Source: Sulfurovum sp. (GTDB lineage: Bacteria; Campylobacterota; Campylobacteria; Campylobacterales; Sulfurovaceae). Taken from it: a stretch of DNA of 43,431 bases. The notes beneath the pieces are model-generated. The model was given only the letters and a program-made list of their open reading frames with translations, was not told where the DNA came from and made no database searches. Location of the stretch: assembly GCA_024763175.1 (NCBI GenBank), contig JANTGA010000005.1:1-43431 (forward strand), given 5' to 3'. Of this stretch, positions 1-10,182 are shown piece after piece (within the stretch, counting starts at the first letter, position 1; each line of letters begins with the position of its first letter). A program made the translations under genes and the position numbers.

Positions 1-53
1 ATTTTATAGTTTTAGAGGAAAAAAGTTATTATTTGGAAGATGAAGTGGGGTTT

Positions 54-170
54 TTAGGGGTGAGATTGGGTGAGTTTTTTCACAGTCTCAGAGCATGTGA
101 GCCAGAAAAGATCATCATCGAGGTACTCCGTATAGATCGCTTTTGAACCACCAGACAGGACTTGCGTCAT
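54..170 (-). CDS. possible small protein divergent from frdCAB
   Basis: This is a 38-codon ORF starting at the ATG at 170 and reading MTQVLSGGSKAIYTEYLDDD and onward. A GAGGGG Shine-Dalgarno-like sequence lies 5 nt upstream of the ATG, which is why I prefer this start to the much longer ORF in the track that would run into frdC. A TACAAT hexamer on the minus strand (205-210) could serve as its -10. The peptide is acidic in the middle and has no membrane segment or motif I recognise. It could equally be chance coding inside the frd leader, so the call rests only on the ribosome site and plausible composition. Confidence 0.3.
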   Translation of the reverse strand: MTQVLSGGSKAIYTEYLDDDLFWLTCSETVKKLTQSHP

Positions 171-211
171 CAACACCCCTCGCCCAAACCTCCCTGTGAG
201 GAAAATTGTAG

Positions 212-217
212 TAAAAT
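212..217 (+). promoter_or_regulatory. candidate -10 element for frdCAB
   Basis: TAAAAT lies about 53 nt before the frdC start in an AT-rich stretch. No convincing -35 hexamer is visible, which is common for sigma-70 promoters in Campylobacterota. A divergent TACAAT lies just next to it on the minus strand. Weak evidence, placed by position and composition only. Confidence 0.3.
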
Positions 218-270
218 CGCGAAATATATAGCCGCCACAAGCCATACTAAATTTTACGTTCGGAGTATTG

Positions 271-1005
271 ATGAAAAAACCAAAGATCGACAAAACACCT
301 GCCAGGCTGGACTTTATCCAGAGTGCGACGGGACTGATACTGGCACTATTTATCATGGGGCACCTTCTCTTTGAAGCTTCTATCCTCATCAGCAATGAGA
401 TGATGTACAAAGTCACGCTGATGTTTGAAGGGTACTACTTTTTCGGGGAGCGGTATCCCGGGATCATCTCTTTCCTGGCGGCGGCGATCTCTGCGATCTT
501 CATCCTCCATGCCGCAGTAGCGATGCGAAAGATGCCCTCCAAGTACAGAGAGTACCGCATCATGCGAAAACATACAGCAAGCCTGCATCACGAAGACAGC
601 TCCTTGTGGATGATACAAGTCTTGACTGGATTTGCTATGTTTTTCCTCGGCTCCGTCCACCTCTACGGTATGATGGCACAGCCCGATCAGATCGGTCCTT
701 TCCTCTCGTCCGTCAGAGTCGTGGACGGGCATATGGCACCGCTCTATCTGCTCCTGCTCTTCTCTGTGGTCAGTCATGCCTTTATCGGAATGTATCGTCT
801 GGCGCTGAAATGGGGCTTTATGGAAGGCAAAAACAGTAAAAAATCACGAAAAATACATAAATTTCTTATGAGGGGATTTATCCTCGTTTATCTCGTCATA
901 GGCTCCTTCTCTCTGGCAAAATATATCGAAATCGGAATGACACATGACTTCAGTGACGGAGAGACATATCATTCCCAAACTATCCAGATGGAGTCAGAGC
1001 AATGA
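271..1005 (+). CDS. frdC: fumarate reductase cytochrome b subunit
   Basis: This is the membrane anchor of quinol:fumarate reductase, which holds two b haems and oxidises menaquinol. The ORF track starts at a TTG at 268; the ATG at 271 is better placed, 5 nt after CGGAG, and gives 244 residues. Five hydrophobic segments are visible. Histidines 31, 80, 130 and 169 sit at a constant offset of 13 from the four haem ligands of Wolinella succinogenes FrdC (44, 93, 143, 182, recalled), and Glu53 matches the quinol-site Glu66. The E-pathway glutamate two residues before the last haem ligand is replaced: the sequence reads VVSH, not VELH. The gene is first in frdCAB and overlaps frdA by 4 nt. In autotrophic relatives the enzyme can also serve the reductive TCA cycle. 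Confidence 0.95.
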   Translation: MKKPKIDKTPARLDFIQSATGLILALFIMGHLLFEASILISNEMMYKVTLMFEGYYFFGERYPGIISFLAAAISAIFILHAAVAMRKMPSKYREYRIMRKHTASLHHEDSSLWMIQVLTGFAMFFLGSVHLYGMMAQPDQIGPFLSSVRVVDGHMAPLYLLLLFSVVSHAFIGMYRLALKWGFMEGKNSKKSRKIHKFLMRGFILVYLVIGSFSLAKYIEIGMTHDFSDGETYHSQTIQMESEQ

Positions 1006-3005
1006 AAATCATCTATACAGATGTCTTGATCATCGGTGGCGGACTGGCAGGCCTGAGGGTCGCAACAGGCGTCAAGGAGAGAGGACATGATGCTGTCATC
1101 TTGACACTGGTTCCTCCCAAACGGTCACACTCAGCAGCTGCACAGGGCGGGATGCAGGCGAGTTTGGCCAATTGTGCTATGGGTGAAGGAGATGATGAAG
1201 ATGTCCACTTCGCAGACACCATCAAAGGAAGTGACTGGGGAGCAGACCAGGAGGTCGCCCGGATGTTCACACACTGCGCCCCCAAAGCGATCCGTGAACT
1301 GGCGGCCTGGGGCGTACCATGGAGCAGGGTCGATCGAGGTGATCACACAGCGATCATCAATGCCAAAAAAGTTACCATTACCGAGAGAGATGAAGCCCAT
1401 GGGCTGATCACAGCGAGAGATTTCGGCGGTACCAAAAAGTGGCGCACTTGCTATACTTCGGACGGTACAGGCCACAGTATGCTCTATGCGATGGACAACA
1501 AAGCCCACGACGACAAAGTCGAAATCCACGAACGGATGGAGGCGATCGCACTGCTGCACGAAAACGGCCGCTGCTATGGTGCCATCGCACGAAACCTGAT
1601 GGATGGCGAACTTGTCGCCTATGTCTCCAAGGCTACCACGATCGCCACGGGGGGCTACGGCAGGATCTATGAAGTCTCTACCAACGCGATCATCTGCCAG
1701 GGGATGGGCCAAGCCATCGCACTGGAGACAGGGATCGCCACTTTGGGGAATATGGAGGCGATACAGTTTCACCCTACCGCTATCGTACCGGTAGGAATCT
1801 TGACGACAGAGGGGTGTCGTGGAGACGGCGGTCTCCTGCTGGACAAAGACGGTTATCGCTTTATGCCTGACTATGAGCCGGATAAAAAAGAGCTGGCATC
1901 CAGAGATGTCGTCAGCCGTAGAATGACCGAACATATACGCAAAGGCAAAGGAGTCAAATCCCACTATGGCGATCACCTCTGGCTCGATATCACCATACTC
2001 GGGCGCGAACATATCGAAAAAAATCTTCGAGAGGTGAAAGAGATCTGCGAAAACTTCCTGGGGATCGACCCGGCAGAAGAGTGGATACCGGTCCGTCCGA
2101 CGCAGCACTACTCTATGGGCGGCATACGCACCACTTACAGAGGCGAATCCCAAACACTCAAAGGACTCTACTCTTGCGGAGAAGCAGCATGCTGGGATAT
2201 GCATGGATTCAACAGACTCGGCGGCAACTCTGTCAGCGAGACGGTGGTTTCGGGCATGCTTGTCGCTGAATATATTGCTGACTTTTGTGATACACCGGAA
2301 AGCTCCGTCAATATTCACAGCTCCACCATAGAAAAATTTCTCAAAATCGAAGAAGAAAAGATCGAAGCGCTCCTCACAGTCGAAAATGGTGAAGATGCCT
2401 ATGTGCTCCGTCGTGCGATGGAGAAGATCATGATGGAGAAGGTCGGTATCTTTAGAAATGGGAAAGATTTGCAGGAAGCTGTGGATGAACTCGAAGCACT
2501 CTATAAGCGTTCCAAAAATATCGAAGTCTTCCGCTCCAAAAGCCGTGCAGCCAACCCTGCCCTGGTCAATGCCTACAGAACACAAAGAATGCTGAAAGTC
2601 GCACTGACAGTGGCTTATGGAGCTCTCCTCAGGACAGAGAGTCGTGGTGCGCATGCGAGAGAGGATTACCCTGAGAGAGATGATGCCAACTGGCTCAAGC
2701 GAACGATCACCTCCTGGCCTGACAAAGAGCAAACGATGCCCACCGTCACCTACGAAGAGATCCCTATCGGCAAGATGGAGCTTCCCCCGGGCTTCAGAGG
2801 CTATGGCAAAGATATGACTTTGCACAATACAGAGAGCAAAGTAAGACAAGAGACTGTTGCTGCCATCAGAAAGAAACTTGAGGAGGGGGGAGCATCACGC
2901 TTTGAGATCCAAAATGCACTGATGCCCTTCAAGCATAAACTGCCAAGCAAATATCAAAACCGTAATGAACGGCTGAATGAACCATTAGGAGAAGAACATG
3001 AGTGA
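1002..3005 (+). CDS. frdA: fumarate reductase flavoprotein subunit
   Basis: This is the catalytic subunit, reducing fumarate to succinate at the cytoplasmic face of the membrane. It has 667 residues, close to the Wolinella protein. The FAD dinucleotide-binding motif GGGLAGLR is at about residues 12-19, and His43 in [10 protein letters not shown] is the expected covalent FAD attachment site. [14 protein letters not shown] and [19 protein letters not shown] are the usual flavoprotein and dicarboxylate-site signatures of the SdhA/FrdA family. The ATG overlaps the frdC stop (ATGA), and frdB begins before this gene ends, so the three subunits are probably translationally coupled. Succinate dehydrogenase activity cannot be excluded from sequence, but the C-A-B order and the type of FrdC favour fumarate reductase. 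Confidence 0.97.
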   Translation: MKIIYTDVLIIGGGLAGLRVATGVKERGHDAVILTLVPPKRSHSAAAQGGMQASLANCAMGEGDDEDVHFADTIKGSDWGADQEVARMFTHCAPKAIRELAAWGVPWSRVDRGDHTAIINAKKVTITERDEAHGLITARDFGGTKKWRTCYTSDGTGHSMLYAMDNKAHDDKVEIHERMEAIALLHENGRCYGAIARNLMDGELVAYVSKATTIATGGYGRIYEVSTNAIICQGMGQAIALETGIATLGNMEAIQFHPTAIVPVGILTTEGCRGDGGLLLDKDGYRFMPDYEPDKKELASRDVVSRRMTEHIRKGKGVKSHYGDHLWLDITILGREHIEKNLREVKEICENFLGIDPAEEWIPVRPTQHYSMGGIRTTYRGESQTLKGLYSCGEAACWDMHGFNRLGGNSVSETVVSGMLVAEYIADFCDTPESSVNIHSSTIEKFLKIEEEKIEALLTVENGEDAYVLRRAMEKIMMEKVGIFRNGKDLQEAVDELEALYKRSKNIEVFRSKSRAANPALVNAYRTQRMLKVALTVAYGALLRTESRGAHAREDYPERDDANWLKRTITSWPDKEQTMPTVTYEEIPIGKMELPPGFRGYGKDMTLHNTESKVRQETVAAIRKKLEEGGASRFEIQNALMPFKHKLPSKYQNRNERLNEPLGEEHE

Positions 3006-3750
3006 GAAAAAAGACGGCCATCAACTCAGGAAACTCCAAGTTGACATACTCAGGTTTGATCCCCATGATCCTGATGACTTTCCCCATATCGAGACGTTTG
3101 AGATAGAGGAAGCACATGGGATGACACTTTTTGTCCTGCTCAATGAGATACGAGAGCATCATGACAACTCTCTCAAATTTGATTTTGTCTGCCGTGCCGG
3201 TATCTGCGGAAGCTGCTCGATGCTCGTCAACGGCAAACCGACGCTGGCCTGCCGCACTCTGACCAAAAAGCTCGATCAACACATCACCCTCGCACCCCTG
3301 CCACTCTTTGAGTTGATCGGAGACCTGTCTATCAATACCGGAACATGGATGAGGGGGCTCAATGAACGTCTCGAGACATGGATCCATGACAAAGAGCAGG
3401 AGCTCAATGTCGATGCGCTCGAAGAACGCATGGAGCCGGATCTCGCCGATGAGATCTACGAACTCGATCGCTGTATCGAGTGCGGATGCTGTGTCGCGGG
3501 ATGCGGAACGATCCAGATGCGTCCCGATTTTGTCGGTGCCGTCGGACTCAACAAAATTGCCCGCTACCACCTCGACCCCAGAGACAAACGCGACAACAAA
3601 GACTACTATGAACTTGTCGGTGATGAAAATGGTGTCTTCGGATGCATGACCCTCCTGGGCTGCGAAGACGTCTGCCCCAAAGACCTCCCTCTGCAGAGCA
3701 AGATCGCGTATCTGCGAAGGATGATGCTCAGGACCGGACTGAAGGGCTAG
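2998..3750 (+). CDS. frdB: fumarate reductase iron-sulfur subunit
   Basis: This subunit carries electrons from the FrdC haems to the FrdA flavin through three clusters. An N-terminal plant-type ferredoxin domain shows CRAGICGSC plus a downstream Cys (TLACRTL) for the [2Fe-2S] cluster. The C-terminal half has [11 protein letters not shown] and [10 protein letters not shown] for the [4Fe-4S] and [3Fe-4S] clusters. Its length of 250 residues fits the family. The start ATG lies 8 nt inside frdA and is preceded by AGGAGAAG. It is the last gene of the frd operon; its stop codon overlaps, tail to tail, the stop of the interrupted minus-strand ORF that follows. Confidence 0.97.
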   Translation: MSEKKDGHQLRKLQVDILRFDPHDPDDFPHIETFEIEEAHGMTLFVLLNEIREHHDNSLKFDFVCRAGICGSCSMLVNGKPTLACRTLTKKLDQHITLAPLPLFELIGDLSINTGTWMRGLNERLETWIHDKEQELNVDALEERMEPDLADEIYELDRCIECGCCVAGCGTIQMRPDFVGAVGLNKIARYHLDPRDKRDNKDYYELVGDENGVFGCMTLLGCEDVCPKDLPLQSKIAYLRRMMLRTGLKG

Positions 3751-3950
3751 AGCCAGAGCGGTATTTTGATACTGCCCTCTCTTCGGAGTGACAGCTTTCC
3801 CTTAGCAGCCACAAGTACTTGATCATACATCGTCACCCCCTCAAATACACATCCCAAAACTACCGATCGATCACCTATAGCCGGATTGACTTTAGGATTG
3901 ATGGGATTTAAATTTCAGAAGTACTCAGTAATACGGAAAAAATCAGCCAT
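3747..3950 (-). pseudogene. short ORF interrupted by one in-frame TGA
   Basis: Reading on the minus strand from an ATG at 3950, one frame gives MADFFRITEYF, then TGA, then an open stretch of 55 codons (NLNPINPKVNPAIG ... [16 protein letters not shown]) ending in TAG at 3747, inside the frdB stop codon. The second part has protein-like composition and no other stop. I do not recognise the family and see no clear ribosome site before the ATG. It lies 52 nt beyond the 3' end of the tRNA gene and may be co-transcribed with it. The simplest reading is a decayed gene fragment; a coding TGA or a small protein starting at an internal GTG or ATG are alternatives. It is too short for the ORF track. Confidence 0.35.
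3758..3775 (+). terminator. weak hairpin after frdB
   Basis: GCGGTAT and ATACTGC form a 7-bp stem with one G-T pair and a TTTG loop, 8 nt after the frdB stop. No T-run follows, so termination here is doubtful. Confidence 0.2.
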
Positions 3951-4002
3951 TCGATAAGTTATGAGTTATGGTTCAGTATAGTGATATAGTGGGGTTTATA
4001 AG

Positions 4003-4079
4003 TGGTAGCAAGAGCGAGACTTGAACTCGCGACCTCCGGCTTATGAGACCAGCGCTCTAACCAGCTGAGCTACCTTGCC
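4003..4079 (-). tRNA. tRNA-Met (CAU), elongator type
   Basis: The minus strand folds as a 77-nt cloverleaf: acceptor GGCAAGG with TCTTGCT, D arm GCTC-AGCTGGTTA-GAGC, anticodon arm CTGGT-CTCATAA-GCCGG, variable loop AGGTC, and T arm GCGAG-TTCAAGT-CTCGC. The discriminator is A and the CCA end is encoded. The anticodon is CAU. Three consecutive G-C pairs in the anticodon stem, the hallmark of the initiator, are absent. I therefore call elongator methionine; the lysidine-modified tRNA-Ile2 also carries CAU in DNA and is not excluded by eye. Confidence 0.93.
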
Positions 4080-4098
4080 ACTTTGTTGAAGAGTCGGA

Positions 4099-4127
4099 AT
4101 TTTAGCAGAAAATAGCTTTAATGTCAA
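4099..4127 (-). promoter_or_regulatory. sigma-70 promoter of the tRNA gene
   Basis: On the minus strand TTGACA (4122-4127) and TAAAAT (4099-4104) are separated by exactly 17 nt, and TGC before the -10 gives an extended -10. The predicted start falls about 12 nt before the mature tRNA end. Confidence 0.75.
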
Positions 4128-4227
4128 TGGTAAAATGAAAAAAAATATATATTTGTACTTCCTGTAAGTAGAGCACTATACTTTAGTCATAGAGACTCAC
4201 TATTATTAAATATTTTGAGATAGACTC

Positions 4228-4256
4228 TTGACAAAATGAAAAAAAGTCATTACAAT
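4228..4256 (+). promoter_or_regulatory. sigma-70 promoter of groESL
   Basis: TTGACA (4228-4233) and TACAAT (4251-4256) are 17 nt apart, 39 nt before groES. I looked for a CIRCE element (TTAGCACTC-N9-GAGTGCTAA) and an HspR-type HAIR element near it and found neither. Confidence 0.75.
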
Positions 4257-4295
4257 ACGACTCACAAATAAAGATTATCAAAAAAAGGAGTCTAC

Positions 4296-4562
4296 ATGGC
4301 ATTTAAACCATTAGCAAACAGAGTACTCGTCGAGAGAGAAGAAGAGGTGACGACTACGGCATCAGGTATCATCATCCCGGACAATGCCAAAGAGAAACCC
4401 CTGCAAGGTAAAGTACTGGCAGTCGGACCGGATGCTTCGGATGAAGGCATCAGTGAAGGCGATACAGTCGTATTTGGCAAATATACGGGCACTGAGATCA
4501 CACTCGACGGCAAAGAGCTGCTGATCCTCAACAGTGATGATATTCTTGGGATCATCAGCTGA
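4296..4562 (+). CDS. groES: co-chaperonin GroES
   Basis: The 88-residue subunit forms the heptameric lid of the GroEL folding chamber in the cytoplasm. The sequence shows the family pattern from N-terminal [12 protein letters not shown] through the flexible mobile loop (about residues 16-31, [16 protein letters not shown]) to the C-terminal [19 protein letters not shown] precedes the ATG. It is the first gene of groESL, with groEL 65 nt downstream, and is driven by the consensus-like promoter above. Confidence 0.97.
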   Translation: MAFKPLANRVLVEREEEVTTTASGIIIPDNAKEKPLQGKVLAVGPDASDEGISEGDTVVFGKYTGTEITLDGKELLILNSDDILGIIS

Positions 4563-4603
4563 TCTCGGAGCGCCCAACGCTTCACACAAAACAAAAAACA
4601 TAA

Positions 4604-6265
<1,662 letters not shown>

Positions 6266-6285
6266 CGTTAACGCCTCCACAGGAA

Positions 6286-6318
6286 GAGACCCCCTCCTCT
6301 CTCTTCTGAGGGAGTCTC
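6286..6318. terminator. hairpin between groEL and the convergent GGDEF-EAL gene
   Basis: GAGACCCCCTC and GAGGGAGTCTC form an 11-bp stem with one mismatch around an 11-nt loop. No T-run follows on either strand, so a Rho-independent role is uncertain, but the place between convergent genes fits. Confidence 0.4.
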
Positions 6319-6346
6319 CAAAAACGGGACTAAACTCAGTGGCAAA

Positions 6347-8113
6347 TTATCGTCGCAATAACTCCTGAAATTCAAAGACTGGGCTTGGCTTGGCAAAAAT
6401 ATAACCATAGGCTTCATCACAACCCAACGTTTTCAACATAGCATATTGACCTCTGGTCTCAATCTTTTCCGCAACTGTTTTCAAATGATGGGTACGAGCA
6501 AGAAGCGTGATGGCCTTGACCATCTCCTGATGATAGGGATCTTTATCAATATCTTTGAGCAAGGAGTGGTCTATTTTCAGTGTATGAATCGGCAGTTCCT
6601 GCAGCAGAGAAGCAGAAGATCCATTCGCACCGAAGTGGCTGATAGAGAGTTTGACACCGATCTTATCGAGGATCGAAAATGATGATTTTGTCTTCTCGAT
6701 ATCATGCATCATTTCACGCTCAGAGATATTGAAACTAAAATGAGCCGGATCAACGCTGTAATCGGCAAATAGTTTTTCAAGCTTCTCTGCCGGACTCTCA
6801 ACCAAGAGTTCATAGGCTGAAATATTGACAGATATCTCTATGTTTTTGAAACCATAATCACTCCAGCGCCTATGCTGATAGATCGTCTCCTTGAGTACAT
6901 AATCTCCAATATCCCTGATCAATCCGGACAGTTCTGCAAGATGGATAAACCTGGCAGGAGTAATTAATCCAAATCGAGGATGATTCCATCTGATAAGTGC
7001 TTCAGCACCCCTGATCTGCTCTGTTTCGAGATCAATGACCGGCTGATAGTAGACTTCAAACTCTTTTCTCTCCAGTCCCAATTTGATCTCATTGGTCAAA
7101 AGCATATCATCATTTTGTATGTTAATATTTTCTTTTTTAAAAATCTCAACCGTGCCATTCAGTTTTTCTTTTGACTTGGCGAGCGCAAGGAAAGCATGGT
7201 CGATCAATTGATTGGCATTTTTGCCATGATCAGGAAACAAGACTACACCGACGGAAAATGTAAAATATGTCTTTTTGTTGTTCAACTTAAAAAACTGTGT
7301 AATTGTTTTGGAAATCTTGGTGCCTTTGGCAAGCGCATCCTTTTCGCCCTCAATATCTTTCACGACATAAAGAAAACTATCACAATCCAAGCGATAACCG
7401 AAGGCATTGTCTGCCTCCAGAACCTTCAGAAGAGCTGCAAATTTTTTCAAGAGATCATTGGTGTAAGTCAATCCATAGGTTGACTTCAATGTCTCAAAAT
7501 TATTGATACCTAAAATATAGAGTGCCAACTGCCCGGACTCTTTCTGCGCCTCAATGATCATTTGATTGATATCGGAATTGGCTTTAAACTGACTATGGAG
7601 ATTGGTAAGAAAATCGATCTTTTTCAATCTTTTGAGGTTCTCTTCTTCTTTGAACTCACTGCTGGCGTCCTGAAAAACACAAATGATTGAGTTTTGGAGA
7701 TTCCACTTCGAGTGGTCAATATAGAGATTGACATGGTGGACAGATTTTTCGATGGTCAGAGTCACTTTTTTGAGGTGGATGGTTCCCTCTGTGATCTTCC
7801 CCTGTTCATCAATCACTTCAAAAAGTGACTTGATGTCTGATTGGCCTACCTGCAGAAGTATCTCCTTGGGGGGGATCATATTTTCTTCATAAGGCTTTAG
7901 CTGCAAGAGTTTTCGTGCTGCCCTGTTGGCTGAAAAGACTTCATAGTCTGCCGAGAAAACAACCACTGCCTCTGCCTGATACTCATTGGCGTTTCTGAAA
8001 AGTTTGACTTCACCCTTCAGCCTGTTTATCTCTTTGGAGTAATGCCACTTCATCCACAGCAGTATCAATATGATCCCTATTGTCACCCCAATTGCTGCTA
8101 TTGATATTTCCAT
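6347..8113 (-). CDS. membrane GGDEF-EAL protein with both domains degenerate
   Basis: The protein has 588 residues. An N-terminal membrane helix (about 5-21) is followed by a PAS-like region (40-155), a GGDEF domain (160-330) and an EAL domain (340-588). The family makes and degrades cyclic di-GMP, but this copy is probably inactive. The GGDEF signature reads DCDSF (243-247), losing the essential Glu. In the EAL domain E371 is present, but the second acidic position reads NISE (462-465), the metal-binding DDFG reads SHFG (492-495), and the Gln of the final QGY is Tyr569. E549 and E552 remain. A binding or scaffold role is therefore more likely than enzymatic turnover. A strong AGGAGG precedes the ATG. 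It follows xseA by 51 nt at the end of the lpxC operon. Confidence 0.88.
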   Translation of the reverse strand: MEISIAAIGVTIGIILILLWMKWHYSKEINRLKGEVKLFRNANEYQAEAVVVFSADYEVFSANRAARKLLQLKPYEENMIPPKEILLQVGQSDIKSLFEVIDEQGKITEGTIHLKKVTLTIEKSVHHVNLYIDHSKWNLQNSIICVFQDASSEFKEEENLKRLKKIDFLTNLHSQFKANSDINQMIIEAQKESGQLALYILGINNFETLKSTYGLTYTNDLLKKFAALLKVLEADNAFGYRLDCDSFLYVVKDIEGEKDALAKGTKISKTITQFFKLNNKKTYFTFSVGVVLFPDHGKNANQLIDHAFLALAKSKEKLNGTVEIFKKENINIQNDDMLLTNEIKLGLERKEFEVYYQPVIDLETEQIRGAEALIRWNHPRFGLITPARFIHLAELSGLIRDIGDYVLKETIYQHRRWSDYGFKNIEISVNISAYELLVESPAEKLEKLFADYSVDPAHFSFNISEREMMHDIEKTKSSFSILDKIGVKLSISHFGANGSSASLLQELPIHTLKIDHSLLKDIDKDPYHQEMVKAITLLARTHHLKTVAEKIETRGQYAMLKTLGCDEAYGYIFAKPSPVFEFQELLRR

Positions 8114-8164
8114 TCCACTCCTCCTGATCTCTTTCTTTGACGATTCATCGATGCTCCATCAATC

Positions 8165-9424
8165 CTAAAATTTACTTTTTTTGCGACAAACTGCCTCGAT
8201 AGTGGTATTGGCATCTTCAACGACAAATACTGTTTTGGGCTCAAGAAGATCCAAAGAAACACTTTTGCCGCCAACAGAGACCTTTGCCCATCCCTCTTTG
8301 GCACGCTTTCTTGGATTATTGGAGAGGTATTGCTGTTCCAGTGCACCCTTTTGGCGACTCTTCTGCTCTAGCACAAAATCTATTTGCTGGAGAAACCCAT
8401 TGACTAGAGGCTGCGACAATACCCTGAATTGCTCCAGCTTGTAGCCCATCACGCTCTTGTATCTCTGAGCCAAAGCCGAAAAATTATCCAGAAGCTGCGA
8501 CAATTGTATCTCGATAGAGAAGCGTCGCAGCTCATCCTCCTTCTGCTTGACTGCATGCGCTTTGTGAAAGAGTATTTGGCCGACCCGCTCACCGAAACGA
8601 TCGATGTGCTCATCCAAAGTATAGAGCAGCTCTTGCTTGTCCGGCAGCACCATCTCGATCGCGGCACTCGGTGTAGGAGCACGCAGATCTGCAACAAAAT
8701 CACTGATTACGATATCAACCTCATGGCCGACAGCACTCACAACCGGACTCTTGAGCCGATAGAGGGCATCGGCTACGCACTCTTCGTTGAATGCCCAGAG
8801 GTCCTCTGCACTTCCGCCTCCGCGCCCTGTCACGATCACATCTGCACCCAGTGTATCTGCATAAGCCAAAGCCCTCGCGATCTCCTCGGCGGCCCTTTCC
8901 CCCTGCACCAGTGTGTCAACAATAGTCACACTGACCAGCGGCCATCGCTTCTCAATGATCTTGAGCATATCATGCAGTGCAGCACTCTCTTTGGCAGTCA
9001 CCAGGACAATTTTCCGGATTGATTTGGGGATCACTTTTTTTCTCTCTTTGTCAAAATAGCCTTTCTGTTTCAGTTTTGCTTTCAGCTGCTCATAGGCGAG
9101 TACCAAAGCACCTCTCCCAAAAGGTTCGATATGTACGGCATAGAACTGATACTCACCCCGTGGTGTGTAGACACCCACCGAGCCCTCTACGGTGATATGC
9201 TCTCCTTTTTCAAGGCGAAACTTCAACTTCTGGGCATTGGAACGAAACATAACGCATTTGATCGAACTCTTCTCATCCTTGATCGAGAAGTAGACATGAC
9301 CGCTCGCTTGATGATACGTCACTGAGGCGATCTCCCCTTCGACGCTGATATGCATAAAAGTCGCTTCCAGCAGAGACTTAATTTTTGTGTTGAGTGAGGA
9401 GACCGTCATTATCGATTCTTTCAT
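8165..9424 (-). CDS. xseA: exodeoxyribonuclease VII large subunit
   Basis: This is the catalytic subunit of exonuclease VII, which degrades single-stranded DNA. An N-terminal OB fold (GEIASVTYHQASGHVYFSIKD, about residues 30-50) is followed by the catalytic core with GRGGGSAEDLWAFN and SAVGHEVDIVISDFVADLRAPTPSAA, both highly typical, and then a helical C-terminal arm. The track begins at a GTG at 9430; the ATG at 9424, 5 nt after GAGGGG, is the better start and gives 419 residues. It lies 17 nt after menG and belongs to the same transcript. No small subunit gene xseB is seen in the window. Confidence 0.95.
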   Translation of the reverse strand: MKESIMTVSSLNTKIKSLLEATFMHISVEGEIASVTYHQASGHVYFSIKDEKSSIKCVMFRSNAQKLKFRLEKGEHITVEGSVGVYTPRGEYQFYAVHIEPFGRGALVLAYEQLKAKLKQKGYFDKERKKVIPKSIRKIVLVTAKESAALHDMLKIIEKRWPLVSVTIVDTLVQGERAAEEIARALAYADTLGADVIVTGRGGGSAEDLWAFNEECVADALYRLKSPVVSAVGHEVDIVISDFVADLRAPTPSAAIEMVLPDKQELLYTLDEHIDRFGERVGQILFHKAHAVKQKEDELRRFSIEIQLSQLLDNFSALAQRYKSVMGYKLEQFRVLSQPLVNGFLQQIDFVLEQKSRQKGALEQQYLSNNPRKRAKEGWAKVSVGGKSVSLDLLEPKTVFVVEDANTTIEAVCRKKSKF

Positions 9425-9441
9425 CTTCACCCCTCTGACTG

Positions 9442-10182
9442 CTATGTATTGTCAGCTTTCTTCTGTGCCACCAGAAGTGTTGAAATCCCCATGGAGAAAG
9501 ATTTGCTGTACTTCATCTCAAGACCTGCCTCCTCCAACTCTTTTTGCAGCATTTCCGTCGTCAAAAATTCTTCGATAGAGTCAGGCAGATACTGGTAAGC
9601 TTCGTAATTTTTTGAAATGAGTCCACCGACTTTTGGCAAGATCTTTTTCATTCCAAAATCAACCACTTTGTCGACGATGCCATCCCGCTCTTGTTTGGTA
9701 AATTCCAGAATGACCACAATGCCCCCCGGCTTGAGCGCACGATAAAATGCCTGCAGGGCTTCGACACGATCAACAACATTGCGTATGCCATAGCTAATCG
9801 AGATCACATCGGTACTCTCATCATCGATCGGAAGCTCTTGAGCTTTTCCTTCGATAAAATCAGCAAAATCCACCTTTTTTCTTGCAACTTCAAGCATCCC
9901 GGTCGAGGGATCGATCCCTACATAACGATCAATGGCGACACCATTTTTGGCCGCCTGTTCACGCCAATAGATGAGCAGATCACCCGTCCCTGTCGCTACA
10001 TCCGTGATCTGGCCAAGCTCTTTTTTGCCCATAATCTCGAAAGCTTTATCGCATCCTTTTTTGCGCCACTGGATATCGATCCCCATCGTGAGTACACGAT
10101 TGGCCAAATCGTACGTCCCGGCAATATCATCAAACATCGTAACAATTTTTTCCTGCTTATTCTGCTTCTGCTCTTTATTCAT
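9442..10182 (-). CDS. ubiE: demethylmenaquinone methyltransferase (UbiE/MenG)
   Basis: This class I SAM-dependent methyltransferase (246 residues) performs the C-methylation of the quinone ring in menaquinone synthesis. Motifs visible are the entry IVTMFDDIAGTYDLANRVLTMG, the SAM-binding loop VATGTGDLL, the acidic ribose-binding GIDPSTGMLEVARKK, and SISYGIRNVVD and LKPGGIVVILEFTK, all typical of UbiE/MenG. Campylobacterota use menaquinone or methylmenaquinone rather than ubiquinone, so the menaquinone role is inferred from the taxonomic reading. It overlaps the end of ribD by 8 nt. Confidence 0.93.
   Translation of the reverse strand: MNKEQKQNKQEKIVTMFDDIAGTYDLANRVLTMGIDIQWRKKGCDKAFEIMGKKELGQITDVATGTGDLLIYWREQAAKNGVAIDRYVGIDPSTGMLEVARKKVDFADFIEGKAQELPIDDESTDVISISYGIRNVVDRVEALQAFYRALKPGGIVVILEFTKQERDGIVDKVVDFGMKKILPKVGGLISKNYEAYQYLPDSIEEFLTTEMLQKELEEAGLEMKYSKSFSMGISTLLVAQKKADNT

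Noticed and set aside
54-416. 120-codon minus-strand ORF across the frdC start
   Set aside because: The upstream part lies antisense to frdC and has no ribosome site; only the last 38 codons (ATG at 170) were kept as a tentative gene.
1131-2849. 572-codon minus-strand ORF opposite frdA
   Set aside because: Antisense to a clearly functional frdA; composition is a mirror of the real frame and no family is recognisable.
4003-4079. Integrated element at the tRNA 3' end
   Set aside because: No integrase, no duplicated tRNA 3' end and no mobile genes nearby; only the short interrupted ORF remains, reported separately.
4130-4295. CIRCE or HAIR operator before groESL
   Set aside because: Read both strands for TTAGCACTC/GAGTGCTAA and CTTGAGT/ACTCAAG arms; only short unrelated AGACTC repeats are present.
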